This document shows, one piece after another, positions 7,701 through 17,579 of a stretch of 44,888 nt of DNA (the stretch's first letter is position 1; each line of letters opens with the position of its first letter). The DNA is taken from positions 1 to 44,888 of the forward strand of contig CANFRV010000028.1 of the NCBI GenBank assembly GCA_947449575.1. The letters are read 5' to 3'. The notes beneath the pieces are model-generated. The model searched no databases and was not told the origin of the DNA. It saw nothing but the letters and a program-made list of their open reading frames with translations. The DNA comes from Flavobacteriales bacterium (lineage in GTDB: Bacteria > Bacteroidota > Bacteroidia > Flavobacteriales_D > Crocinitomicaceae). The translations under genes and the position numbers were made by a program.

Positions 7701-9026
7701 ATGGCGAAGAAAAAGAAAATATACGTTTTAGATACATCAGTACTTTTACACGATCATCAAGCCATTAACCATTTTGGAGACAACAATGTTGCCATTCCGA
7801 TTACTGTCTTGGAAGAATTGGATAAGTTCAAAGTTGGAAATGATTCAAAAAACTTTTCTGCGAGAGAAGTCATTCGATTTATTGATAAATTATCTTTAGA
7901 TGCAAGTTTACAAGAATGGATTTCTTTAGGAAGTAAGCAGGGAAATTTTAAAATTGCATTGGAGCACAATCCAAGGGAAGTGAATGCAGAATATGTGTAT
8001 TCGGTTGGTAAAAATGACCATAAAATCATCAATTCAGCCCTTTTCCTGAAAGAAACCGAGCCTAAATTTGAAGTCAAGTTGGTGACCAAAGATATCAATA
8101 TGCGGATCAAAGCCAAAGCTTTGGGTATTGCAGCAGAAGATTATGCGACTGGTAAGGTAAATACAACGGATTTAGACAAACCAGGAACGTATACAATTGA
8201 CAACGTAGATTCTGAGATTATTCGGCAAATATTTACACATGGCAAAATTGCCGAAAATGATGTGCTTGGAGAAAAGAAGATACCGAATGGATATTATATC
8301 TTAAAGAATGGAAAAACCTCTTCTTTGGCGGTATATAATCAAGCAACAGATTATATTGAGCGAATTGAAAAAGAATTTGTCTACGGAATTAAGCCAAAGA
8401 ACGCTGAACAAGCCTTTGCATTTAACGCCTTATTAAATTCGAACGTTCGGTTAGTGGCTTTGCAAGGAGTGGCTGGAACAGGAAAAACACTTTTGGCTTT
8501 AGCATCGGCGCTTGAGCAAGCAAAATCGTATCAACAAATAATTTTAGCTCGTCCTATTGTGCCATTGTCAAATAAAGAAATAGGTTTCCTTCCGGGTGAT
8601 GCAAATGATAAAATCAGTCCTTATATGGAACCACTTTGGGATAATTTGAAATATATCAAATCGCAATTTGGAGAAAACGAGAAAAAACATCGGGCGATCA
8701 TCGAAATGGAGCAACAAGGTAAAATTGTGATTATCCCGTTAGCATTTATTCGCGGTCGAAGTTTATCTAATATTTTATTTATTGTGGACGAAGCTCAAAA
8801 TCTGACGCCGCATGAAATAAAAACCATTATCACGCGTGCAGGAGAAAACACTAAAATTATTTTTACTGGAGATGTGCACCAAATTGATACGCCTTATTTA
8901 GATGAACACAGTAATGGTTTAGCCTATTTAATTGATAAATTGAAAGGGCAGCCTTTATTTGCTCATGTAAAACTTGAACGAGGAGAACGTTCCGATTTAG
9001 CAAACTTGGCAAACGATTTATTATAG
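7701..9026 (+). CDS. PIN-PhoH family ATPase/ribonuclease
   Basis: The 441-residue protein joins an N-terminal PIN nuclease domain (about residues 5-145) to a C-terminal PhoH ATPase domain (about residues 230-441). PIN acidic residues are visible in VLDTSVLLHD (Asp11), VLEELD and the KNDHK and VTKDIN segments. The ATPase has Walker A GVAGTGKT (residues 256-263) and Walker B IVDEAQNL, followed by IIFTGDVHQID. Characterised PhoH2-type proteins unwind and cleave RNA. The gene ends just before a strong hairpin shared with the converging GNAT gene. A small hairpin sits immediately before its ATG. Confidence 0.9.
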   Translation: MAKKKKIYVLDTSVLLHDHQAINHFGDNNVAIPITVLEELDKFKVGNDSKNFSAREVIRFIDKLSLDASLQEWISLGSKQGNFKIALEHNPREVNAEYVYSVGKNDHKIINSALFLKETEPKFEVKLVTKDINMRIKAKALGIAAEDYATGKVNTTDLDKPGTYTIDNVDSEIIRQIFTHGKIAENDVLGEKKIPNGYYILKNGKTSSLAVYNQATDYIERIEKEFVYGIKPKNAEQAFAFNALLNSNVRLVALQGVAGTGKTLLALASALEQAKSYQQIILARPIVPLSNKEIGFLPGDANDKISPYMEPLWDNLKYIKSQFGENEKKHRAIIEMEQQGKIVIIPLAFIRGRSLSNILFIVDEAQNLTPHEIKTIITRAGENTKIIFTGDVHQIDTPYLDEHSNGLAYLIDKLKGQPLFAHVKLERGERSDLANLANDLL

Positions 9027-9038
9027 AATCTTGATTTT

Positions 9039-9082
9039 ATTAGGTTGAGAAGAAGAAAGGATCCTCTTCTTCTCAACCTAAT
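9039..9082. terminator. Bidirectional intrinsic terminator between phoH and GNAT genes
   Basis: A perfect 18-bp inverted repeat has its left arm at 9039-9056 (ATTAGGTTGAGAAGAAGA) and its right arm at 9065-9082, with an 8-nt loop AAGGATCC. It starts 12 bases after the stop of the plus-strand phoH gene and ends 12 bases before the stop of the minus-strand GNAT gene. T-rich sequence follows on the plus strand (TTTTAATTT) and the minus strand reads AAAATCAAG, so it serves best on the plus strand but can fold in both transcripts. Confidence 0.8.
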
Positions 9083-9094
9083 TTTAATTTCTAT

Positions 9095-9550
9095 CTAATT
9101 AAAAAAGATTCTTCCGTTGATCCACTCACCATCCAGAATAGCATTTTTTCCTTTATAAAATTTTATTGCTGCTTCATTCCAATCTAAAACCTGCCAATCC
9201 ATTCTTTTTACACCTGTTCGTTGTGCAATGGATACTACTTCATCAAATAACATGGAACCATAGCCAAAACTTCTTAATTCAGGCAGAACATACAAATCTT
9301 CTAAATAGAGACAAATGCCTTTCCACGTTGAATAAGACATGTAATAAAGCGCGAAACCAACCACTCTATTTTCAATTTCATACACGATTGCTTCACATAT
9401 TTTATCTTCAAATAAATGTTTACGCAAATCTGAAACGCTATTTGTCACTTCATTTGGGGCTTTTTCAAATTCTGCTAGATCTTTTATAAGTTGATGAATA
9501 TCGTTTTCATCTCCTTCTTTAGCAAGTCGTATGTGTCCTTTTCTCTGCAT
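9095..9550 (-). CDS. GNAT-family N-acetyltransferase (SSAT-like)
   Basis: The 151-residue protein matches the diamine acetyltransferase-like subgroup of GNAT enzymes, which transfer acetyl from acetyl-CoA to an amine. The acetyl-CoA binding motif is visible as EDLYVLPELRSFGYGSMLF (R-S-F-G-Y-G). The C-terminal part MDWQVLDWNEAAIKFYKGKNA is the usual family end. The substrate could be a polyamine, an amino acid or an aminated small molecule. Its start overlaps the sprA stop codon by one base (TAATG), suggesting translational coupling to sprA, although no functional link is known. Confidence 0.85.
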   Translation of the reverse strand: MQRKGHIRLAKEGDENDIHQLIKDLAEFEKAPNEVTNSVSDLRKHLFEDKICEAIVYEIENRVVGFALYYMSYSTWKGICLYLEDLYVLPELRSFGYGSMLFDEVVSIAQRTGVKRMDWQVLDWNEAAIKFYKGKNAILDGEWINGRIFFN

Positions 9551-12500
9551 TATTGAACCCCCGCTAAATTAAAACGTAAACGAATACCACAACTCATATT
9601 CCCTGTTGGATAGGATGTCGCAATTTTTGGAGTAGTGATTACTTGGTCATAATACAATTGGATGACTAAGTTTGTTCCAATATTGTAATCGGCAGAAGAT
9701 TTGATAGAAACGACCCTTTGTCCAGCAGTTGCTTGATTCGAATGTTCAACTACCTTCCGAATCACTGTTTGATTATCTCTGAATGATAAGTCAAAACGAA
9801 TGTTTACGGGGCTTGCCGGAATTTTCTTAATCGGAATTTGAACTTTTGTAAATTTAAAGCCTGAACCGATTACCCATTCTGTCCCTAAAATTTCTGTCAC
9901 TTGATTATTGTTTAACGAAAGAGTCGCACTTCTGTCTTTTTTAATCTCAAATTTCGTAATCAAACCTTGGCCTTTCACGTTCCAAGTAGCATCAATACCA
10001 ATAAGTGGTGAAAAGCGTTCCGAGATAGTAACGTTTTGAATAACTTTCATTGCCTCAAAATTGTTATTGATATCTCTTGCTGAATTATTTTCATTTGCCT
10101 TTAAATTGGTTTGCATTCCTGCAATTGAAACAGTAGAGCTATATCCATGACGAACGACAAAGTTTTTAGCCAATTTTTTCATGAAAGGCATTTTTGTAAG
10201 CCCGTTATAATTGACAGACCAGTTTGGTAAAGGGACGTTTTTAATAGGATTAATATTTTTAGAACTGACTCCATTATTGGTGTAAGATGTCAAAAATGCT
10301 CCCATGACTACTTGTTGCTGTGATCCATCATAGCCATCATGATATCCGGATGTTAATAGAGATGAGTTCGAATTTGCGTTTCCTAATAGCCCAGAAACAA
10401 GCGGTCTATTTTTTAACATTGTTTCAAACGTTGTAGAAGAATATTGATTTCCTTTATTTGAAATAGCAAATGCTGAACCAATAGAAACTGTCGTATAGGT
10501 TAACGTTCCAGTTTCCACTTGACTTTGAGAACGATACTGTCCAGCAGCATTTGGATCCGTATTTAAAGGATCATCTTTTACCCATCTATAAAAATCACTC
10601 GCGTTATTTCCATAGGTTCTATTCATGCTTAATTCAACCGTAAAATCTTTTAGAGGCTCTAAACTTGCTCTCAGATTTATATTTTGAGAATGGGTAATTG
10701 TATGCGCTTTATTTAAATCTTCATTTTTTACCAACCAATTTTCAGATGATGACCCACTACTTGTGCTATGATTTGAAGCTATATTTGTTATATTATATCC
10801 ATTTGCACGACCCAATAAATTATATCCTTGTTGACCGAAGACAAATGCGGTTAATTGTCGATCAAGTCCATTAGGCATTCCTAGCACATAAGATTCTTGG
10901 TTAAATCCAGGAAGTAATGTTCCGTCGGTCATCGAGTATGTGCCGGAAACATTTCTAACACTCATTAACATTCTCGCTAAGAAACCTCCTAATGGTGCAA
11001 CTTTTCCTTTTCTGCGTTCCTCTCTATCTTTTATTCGTTTCTCCTTTTTTTCTTTTCTTTTTTCTTTTCGTTCCCGTTTATGTTTCTCTCTCAGTTCTTT
11101 TTTAGTCATTTCTGACTCAGGTTTTTCGTCTATAATCGGTTTAACTTTATCGACGGGTTTAAGTTTGTCTTTGTCCTTATCTGAATCTTGTTTTTTAGAA
11201 TCGGCAGCATCATCACCCGTAAGCGATTTACTTGTCATGCTTGTTCTTTGACCTTTCCCATCGCTATTCACCTTTTTCAGGTAAGGTACTTTATTGTATA
11301 AAGTGGTGAAATTCATCTGAGAAGTCACATTTACTGTCCTTGTGTTTTGAATCGTGTTTCCAAAGTCAGATTGTCCCAATGGCGCACGTTGCCAATTGAA
11401 ACTGCCGCCGTATTTAATATTAGCTGTCACCCAATTAAGCAGAGGGATTTTATCGAGAGGAACGCTATAACTTAAGGTGAAGTTATGGGCATAATCCATT
11501 GCTTTTCCACCTTTCAATAATTGATTGGATATAGAATCTTTAAATGCTTGAAAATTAGCTGGATTAGCTTTTCTATCAACTTGTCCTTGTCCTTCCTCAA
11601 AGATAGATCGATTGGTTGCGTCAAAATTAAATTTCAAGTTTTTTGTAATATCGTATCCTAAGTTATATTGTCTCTTCCAAGTAAATTGTTTGACATACAC
11701 TGCTTTGAATTCATAATCCGGTACCATATTATTTCTAATCTGGCGTTCATTATAAATTCGAGATAAGTCATTTGTAAAAGAAATGTTTTTAGGCATTAAA
11801 TAGACATTCATGTCCTTAATAATAGCCCACCATTTCGATTTTTGCATAAATTTTACCTTTTTGAAAGGCTCAAGAGGCACCGTATTAAATGAATAATTAT
11901 AATTTATACCACCAGTCCATGTTTTTGTTCGGTCAAATTTGGTATTAAAATCTTTTCGTAAATTTTCGGCGAATGCATAATTTAGTGACCAGTTAGAGAC
12001 TTTCCAAAAATGTGGTGTAGCTCCAGCTGCCGCTTCTTTTCGCACATTTGTAAAGTTGTACGATTTTCGTTCAGTTAAATCTTGACCCAGTTGTGATTTT
12101 TGTTTTCGTTCAGATAAACTGTAGTCACTTAGTTTAATATCTGGATTAAACGGATCATATTCAGGGTTAATTACATTTAGTGAATGTCCATAAAAGAAAG
12201 GCAATGAAACCCTCGCTTGTTTCCCAAAAAATTGACCTAATTGAACATTTGTGTTCATGTCTAATCCAATTTTTTCATTACGTTGTCTTTCTTGAACGCG
12301 ACTTTCAACACTTCCCCAATTGACGCCACTGTAATTCCCAGAAATTTGTGCGGTTCCAAAATCTGCTGCTTTGACTTGAGCTTGCGCAATTGCAGCAGAA
12401 CCACCTTCACTAATAAAGTCGGTGAGGCGTAATTCATTCACCCATACAATCACACATTCGGGTTCACCATTGTCTGCACCACCATTAGGCCAAGGATTTA

Positions 12501-15500
12501 TTTGGTTTTTCCCAGGATTTCGTACACCAATCATCATTGTTTTCAAGCCCTGTAAATTTGGACTACCTTTTACTTTAATGACGCGCTTTGCATTTTGAGG
12601 ATCCGTTTCGCTGTATTCAACAACATATGAAATGGAAGAACTTCCGCTTGAAACTGCTTTATTTCGGTTTTCTTTTAATTTTAATAGATCATCAAACACA
12701 ATTTCCATGTCATTCGAGCTCGGCCAAATATCTTCTGGCAATGTTGCGTGCCATTCTGTTTTATTTAATGGGAATTCATATTCATAATAGTTATCTGTAA
12801 AATCAGAACCCAATCGCACAAACATTGTCAGTTCTTCATTTTTATAAGGCATCATAGGAGTTACCTCTTCAGCATGAACAAACATTTTTAACTTTTTGTA
12901 TGTTCGAACATCAAATTGAACATTTTTGTAGGCTGCACGTGCGTCTCCATCTTTTAAATTACAAACACTTAACACTAAGGATTGCTCATTTAATTGTCTT
13001 TGAACAGCTTGCGATGGATCTACTTCTCTTGCAATTCCTGGAGGAATTTCATATTTTACAGGCTCTCTTTGGTCGTTTTCTTCAACGTTTACAGTTCCAA
13101 TATTGAATGATGTGGAATTTGGCTCTGGAGTTATTCCTTCGCCAGGTTGTGTTAGATCATTTGCGTATTTTCGCCATTCCCCCCGAATCAATTCTAAACG
13201 AGCAAACCTTAAAACGACCTCTTCGTCAAAATCTTTCATATACATACGCATAAATCGAATAGATCTGAAATCTTGAATTCCATTTATTTTCGATTCAAAT
13301 TCCTTGATTGGAATTTTATATTGATACCATTTTTCAACTTTTTGAGTGGTTCCTGATCCAACAGTTATTTGCTGTACACTTGTAATAAAATTTGTTCCGA
13401 CAACCGTATCTCCTGGTTTTAGACTCACTTTATATTGAAAATAACTTTCAGATTCAGCTAAATTATTATCGGCATTAATATCTTCATTGTCGGGAGTTGT
13501 GCTTCCTTGGGTTGGATAGGGCCCATTTTTTAAATTTGTAGCATTTGACATATCAGTCGTAGGAGAATTCCCTTCCATACTGTTATAATTCTTATATCTT
13601 TTTAGAATATTGAAAGAACTATCGTCTGCTTGATCTGAGCGGTAATATATATAGTTATCACTGGAAGGATCGGCTGTTAATTTCGCTTTGGCTGCTGCTG
13701 ATAAGCCAGATGCTTGCACCCAGTTTACATATTTTGAGAACTGTACCAATTCATCAGAATCTTTCCAACCATCCAATCCGACATCTTGATTTTCTCTAGA
13801 TGCATTGTCTGTATCGAATGCATTTACAACGGGTTGCTGTGTCGAAACCCTTGCCCAAACAGTTGTGTCGACATCGTCTTGAATAGACACTCCTGTAGGA
13901 GGTAATCCATTTTCATAACTTTTATAGGAATCAGGAAGTACATCTTCAGAAATATTCCCCAGATTGAAATATAAATTTCCTCCTGTATGTTGCGCAGCAG
14001 GATTTACAGCTTCCGCATCCACATTGTAGGGATCAAGCATCCAAAATTGGATATATTGGATATTACTTTGCTCAAAATCATTCGTTGATAAAGCGCGCAT
14101 GATACCGCCCCATCTATTTTCAGGATTTGTCCAAAGACCGTCACCCCCAATTCCAGTTGTATCATAGTTATACATTCCTCTTTCTTTCGGATAATATGAC
14201 AGATCAAGCATTTGAAGAGGAGCAGGAGTTCCGTATGCTAATTGTGTATTTGGGAACAATTCTTTTGTTTGCACCAACCTCATTCGACTATCAGAAAGCA
14301 TTTCAGGATGGTCTTTGATATGTTGCGGTGTCATGGCATTACTGGCGTAAAATAATTGATCGATATTATACCAAGCCACTTTTGCTCGTTTATATCCTGC
14401 AGATAAGTTTTTATTCGACGCCTCTGGAAACAATGTACTTGTTTGCCCTTGAGGCACTGAGGCTATTCTCCAAGCGCTTGGTGTCTTTAAGTCAATAGTG
14501 CTCTGTGCACCTTCAAAATCATCAATATAGGATATTCCAGCTTTACTAATTGCTTTTGGTGCTCCAGGGATAATATGGGCAAATTCCCCAGAAAAGGAGA
14601 AGGTTGATTTTTCAGTAGTTGATAGCACGGGCAGTAAGTCGACCATTTTGGTTAAAAATGGAAGTCCTGTTTTGTAGGCAATATCTAAGCCTAAAACATT
14701 ATTTTTAAATGGCTCGCTTCCAATATCTACCTTTTGAGTAACCGGTCGTTCCATCATTCTCATCCATGTAGCGCCGATGTTTAGATTTTCGCTAAATCGG
14801 TAATTATACCTTGACCCAAGTAATGATTTTGATTGAAATCCAAAGACTGAATTGCTTTCAATGGAGATTTTTATTGGAGTATTTGATTCTAAAATTCCAG
14901 TATTTAATATTTTTACTCGCCCTAAATTGTAATCAACTGTGTAATCAGTTCCTTCAATTAATTTTATTCCACCTGCAGTTACTGTTACAGCTCCTTCGGG
15001 CACATTCAAAGCATTTAAAGGAATGTCAGAAGTTACAGAAGATTGATATTCTCCTTTAAAACTAAATCTATTTTTTGCAGGAATTTGTTGAGCCGCAGTT
15101 TTTGTTGAATCGTATAATTCCGTGAAAGCGATTTGATTTATGATGGTAGAGGATATCCCCGCAGCGGCTAATTTGGTTTTTAATGTTTTCCCAAAAGGCT
15201 CCACAGAAGAAAAGTAAACACGCCCATTTTTTGTATTTATCGTACCTCCATTATCCGCCTTGTTACCGACAAAATTCATAGGAGAAAAATCGAATACCCC
15301 ATCTGAAAATGGTTGATTATTTTGATTTATTTTATCCATGTCGAGTAGTTCAACAAGCAGTTTATCGTCTACACCAGGATAGGGAAAAAAAGGAACTTGT
15401 AATGAAGTGGCTGGATTGTTATACAAGAAATTCATTCGGAAACCTTGCTGACCAACTTGATATGCACCTATAGAATAGACATTTTTCATCATTAAATCCC

Positions 15501-16998
15501 ATATTTTATTCTGTGGATTTGTTATCGTAGGCTTTAATAATTTCACAATCAATGCAGAAGTCCCAGCTACACCATCCGTAGATAATTCTCCAACGGTGTA
15601 GGTCGATCCTTTGTACGTGTATTCATAGGCAACAGCAAGTACTTCATCATTATTTAAGGGTAAATTCAGGGAAATAAACCCAAGTAAAGAATTGTAAGAA
15701 TATTCTGCATCTGTTAATTTTCTTGCATTTTGAACTTTTTCATAATGAACAGCTTGTTGAAATGGACCGGGACTTGCCGTTGGAATAGATAGTGCGGTAA
15801 CTGCGTTTGAAAAACCCCTAATTTCAGGATTTGCAGCGGCATCACTTACCCATTTATAAAGACCATTTGCAGTGTTGTCTGGCAATCCAGTTGCGGAATA
15901 AGGTCCACCAGGACTACCTTGACAATCATCGGGATTCGCTTCTCCTAAATCTGCAAACGCAATCACATTTCGCGTGTTTTCGGTATTATTTGTCTTATTT
16001 GTCAACCAAACCTCCATCCGTGTGATGTTAATTCCCGAACTAACAATGGGCAAAGTGGACATTGCGTGATCATATTGTTCACGATGATACATATTGACAA
16101 AATAATGTCTATTTGCCTCATAGCTGTCAGCTCCCAATTCAAAGGTTTGAACTTGAGCTTTTCCTGCAATATTAATTTCTTGTCTTTTCCCTTTTGAAGA
16201 TGCTGCTATTAAGTCCACAGTTGCTCTTCCAAATTTTAACTTTGTTTGGACACCAAAAAGAGTTTGTGAACCTTGTATAAGAGAAGTAGGAAGCGGCATA
16301 GAAACATTTCCCAAAGCGATTTTTTGCATAATTTGATCTTCATTTCCAGTGTATTCTAGTTTGGAAATATTGTCAAAATCAAATGCCGCTTGCGTATTGT
16401 AACTGGTTCCTATTTTTAATTTTGTCCCAATTTGTCCAACTAAATTTAACTGAATTTGCTGCTGAAAATCGAAACGAGTAATTTTTCTTTGTTTTACAGG
16501 TAAAATAGGGTTGTCGTATCGAGATGAATTAACCCCAAAAGATAATTCGACAGATCCAGCAGGACGAATGGTAATTTGGTCAGAACCAAAGAAGTTTTCA
16601 AAAAGCTTACTTCCAACTTTTATAGGTAATTCAAAAGGTCGATTTTCTTTGGTTTGCTCTTGTATTTTAGCTTCCCAATTTTTCTTTTGTGCTTTTTTAC
16701 GCTCGTATTCAATATATTCATCCAAGGTCATCATCGATGGATTTCTATAGTTCAAACCGGTATTTCCAATAGTTTCCTTAAAAATATATGTCCCTGTCGT
16801 GGGATCATACACAATTGTTTGTTTCATGGAGGAAGGGTCTCCTAAATCAAAACTTTGAGGCTTTGTTAAGGTAGGGTCGGGCACGTTATTAACTGGGAAC
16901 TGCAAGGTATCCTGACCCATTGCATCCATAGAAATCCCAGAGGAAATCAATAGAAGTAGTAGGATTAAATTATAATATGCACTTCTTGTAAAATTCAA
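9550..16998 (-). CDS. sprA: SprA, outer-membrane translocon of the type IX secretion system
   Basis: The 2,482-residue protein has a signal peptide (about residues 1-29) and the length and sequence of SprA, the very large (36-strand) beta-barrel that passes folded T9SS cargo across the outer membrane and is needed for gliding. Recognisable stretches are AGSVELSFGVNSSRYDNPILPVKQRK (near residue 145, read here only in part), SKAGISYIDDFEGAQSTIDL (about residue 820) and GTEWVIGSGFKFTKVQ near the end. A strongly charged Lys/Glu/Arg-rich stretch occupies about residues 1930-2000, between barrel-strand regions, and is probably a periplasmic or surface loop. The gene lies 3 bases after ruvA, in the order maeB-ruvA-sprA. 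It should export the LRR and protease proteins found in this window. Confidence 0.95.
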   Translation of the reverse strand: MNFTRSAYYNLILLLLLISSGISMDAMGQDTLQFPVNNVPDPTLTKPQSFDLGDPSSMKQTIVYDPTTGTYIFKETIGNTGLNYRNPSMMTLDEYIEYERKKAQKKNWEAKIQEQTKENRPFELPIKVGSKLFENFFGSDQITIRPAGSVELSFGVNSSRYDNPILPVKQRKITRFDFQQQIQLNLVGQIGTKLKIGTSYNTQAAFDFDNISKLEYTGNEDQIMQKIALGNVSMPLPTSLIQGSQTLFGVQTKLKFGRATVDLIAASSKGKRQEINIAGKAQVQTFELGADSYEANRHYFVNMYHREQYDHAMSTLPIVSSGINITRMEVWLTNKTNNTENTRNVIAFADLGEANPDDCQGSPGGPYSATGLPDNTANGLYKWVSDAAANPEIRGFSNAVTALSIPTASPGPFQQAVHYEKVQNARKLTDAEYSYNSLLGFISLNLPLNNDEVLAVAYEYTYKGSTYTVGELSTDGVAGTSALIVKLLKPTITNPQNKIWDLMMKNVYSIGAYQVGQQGFRMNFLYNNPATSLQVPFFPYPGVDDKLLVELLDMDKINQNNQPFSDGVFDFSPMNFVGNKADNGGTINTKNGRVYFSSVEPFGKTLKTKLAAAGISSTIINQIAFTELYDSTKTAAQQIPAKNRFSFKGEYQSSVTSDIPLNALNVPEGAVTVTAGGIKLIEGTDYTVDYNLGRVKILNTGILESNTPIKISIESNSVFGFQSKSLLGSRYNYRFSENLNIGATWMRMMERPVTQKVDIGSEPFKNNVLGLDIAYKTGLPFLTKMVDLLPVLSTTEKSTFSFSGEFAHIIPGAPKAISKAGISYIDDFEGAQSTIDLKTPSAWRIASVPQGQTSTLFPEASNKNLSAGYKRAKVAWYNIDQLFYASNAMTPQHIKDHPEMLSDSRMRLVQTKELFPNTQLAYGTPAPLQMLDLSYYPKERGMYNYDTTGIGGDGLWTNPENRWGGIMRALSTNDFEQSNIQYIQFWMLDPYNVDAEAVNPAAQHTGGNLYFNLGNISEDVLPDSYKSYENGLPPTGVSIQDDVDTTVWARVSTQQPVVNAFDTDNASRENQDVGLDGWKDSDELVQFSKYVNWVQASGLSAAAKAKLTADPSSDNYIYYRSDQADDSSFNILKRYKNYNSMEGNSPTTDMSNATNLKNGPYPTQGSTTPDNEDINADNNLAESESYFQYKVSLKPGDTVVGTNFITSVQQITVGSGTTQKVEKWYQYKIPIKEFESKINGIQDFRSIRFMRMYMKDFDEEVVLRFARLELIRGEWRKYANDLTQPGEGITPEPNSTSFNIGTVNVEENDQREPVKYEIPPGIAREVDPSQAVQRQLNEQSLVLSVCNLKDGDARAAYKNVQFDVRTYKKLKMFVHAEEVTPMMPYKNEELTMFVRLGSDFTDNYYEYEFPLNKTEWHATLPEDIWPSSNDMEIVFDDLLKLKENRNKAVSSGSSSISYVVEYSETDPQNAKRVIKVKGSPNLQGLKTMMIGVRNPGKNQINPWPNGGADNGEPECVIVWVNELRLTDFISEGGSAAIAQAQVKAADFGTAQISGNYSGVNWGSVESRVQERQRNEKIGLDMNTNVQLGQFFGKQARVSLPFFYGHSLNVINPEYDPFNPDIKLSDYSLSERKQKSQLGQDLTERKSYNFTNVRKEAAAGATPHFWKVSNWSLNYAFAENLRKDFNTKFDRTKTWTGGINYNYSFNTVPLEPFKKVKFMQKSKWWAIIKDMNVYLMPKNISFTNDLSRIYNERQIRNNMVPDYEFKAVYVKQFTWKRQYNLGYDITKNLKFNFDATNRSIFEEGQGQVDRKANPANFQAFKDSISNQLLKGGKAMDYAHNFTLSYSVPLDKIPLLNWVTANIKYGGSFNWQRAPLGQSDFGNTIQNTRTVNVTSQMNFTTLYNKVPYLKKVNSDGKGQRTSMTSKSLTGDDAADSKKQDSDKDKDKLKPVDKVKPIIDEKPESEMTKKELREKHKRERKEKRKEKKEKRIKDREERRKGKVAPLGGFLARMLMSVRNVSGTYSMTDGTLLPGFNQESYVLGMPNGLDRQLTAFVFGQQGYNLLGRANGYNITNIASNHSTSSGSSSENWLVKNEDLNKAHTITHSQNINLRASLEPLKDFTVELSMNRTYGNNASDFYRWVKDDPLNTDPNAAGQYRSQSQVETGTLTYTTVSIGSAFAISNKGNQYSSTTFETMLKNRPLVSGLLGNANSNSSLLTSGYHDGYDGSQQQVVMGAFLTSYTNNGVSSKNINPIKNVPLPNWSVNYNGLTKMPFMKKLAKNFVVRHGYSSTVSIAGMQTNLKANENNSARDINNNFEAMKVIQNVTISERFSPLIGIDATWNVKGQGLITKFEIKKDRSATLSLNNNQVTEILGTEWVIGSGFKFTKVQIPIKKIPASPVNIRFDLSFRDNQTVIRKVVEHSNQATAGQRVVSIKSSADYNIGTNLVIQLYYDQVITTPKIATSYPTGNMSCGIRLRFNLAGVQ

Positions 16999-17001
16999 TG
17001 T

Positions 17002-17577
17002 TTATAATATTTTCAATGCCTGTTTTATTAATTGTTCAACTGTTTCTTCTCCAGTTGAAATTTTATCTATGGCTTTTTCGACTGTTTTTTTGTCAAAACC
17101 TAAAGAAACCAGAGCAGTTAACGCATCAAAACGATTTGTATTGTTCTGAGCGAAAACATTTTCCGAAGAAAAGGTGATTTTTAACATTTTATCCTTTAAG
17201 TCAATGATCACTCTTTGAGCTGTTTTGATTCCAATTCCTTTAACTCCTTGAATCGTTTTTACATCATCTGTTTGAATAGCATGTGCAACTTCTTCAGGGG
17301 TAAGCGAGGATAACATAATCATGGCAGTATTGGGCCCAATACCAGAAACAGAGATTAAATGATTAAACATTTCTCGTTCTTCTTTGGTGGCAAAACCATA
17401 TAGTAATTGCGCATCTTCGCGAACAATATGTTGCGTAAAAATCATAATAGATTCTGCAGGTCCTATGGCAGAAAAAGTGGTTAAAGAGATTTTTACTTCA
17501 TATCCAACGCCCGCGCACTCAATAATGAGAGTGGTTGGATTTTTTTCAATTAATTTCCCGTGTAAATGCGCTATCAT
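17002..17577 (-). CDS. ruvA: RuvA, Holliday junction branch-migration protein
   Basis: The 191-residue protein is RuvA, which binds four-way DNA junctions and recruits the RuvB motor. The start MIAHLHGKLIEKNPTTLIIE and the two helix-hairpin-helix motifs, SVSGIGPNTAMIML and VKGIGIKTAQRVI, are visible. Domain III for RuvB contact lies in the last 45 residues (ALTALVSLGFDKKTVEKAI). It is 2 bases downstream of maeB and 3 bases upstream of sprA, within one operon. Length is normal for the phylum. Confidence 0.95.
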   Translation of the reverse strand: MIAHLHGKLIEKNPTTLIIECAGVGYEVKISLTTFSAIGPAESIMIFTQHIVREDAQLLYGFATKEEREMFNHLISVSGIGPNTAMIMLSSLTPEEVAHAIQTDDVKTIQGVKGIGIKTAQRVIIDLKDKMLKITFSSENVFAQNNTNRFDALTALVSLGFDKKTVEKAIDKISTGEETVEQLIKQALKIL

Positions 17578-17579
17578 TT

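Noticed and set aside
10940-11251. Plus-strand ORF of 103 residues (Ser/Phe-rich)
   Set aside because: It is antisense to the Lys/Glu-rich stretch of sprA; its composition simply mirrors that stretch.
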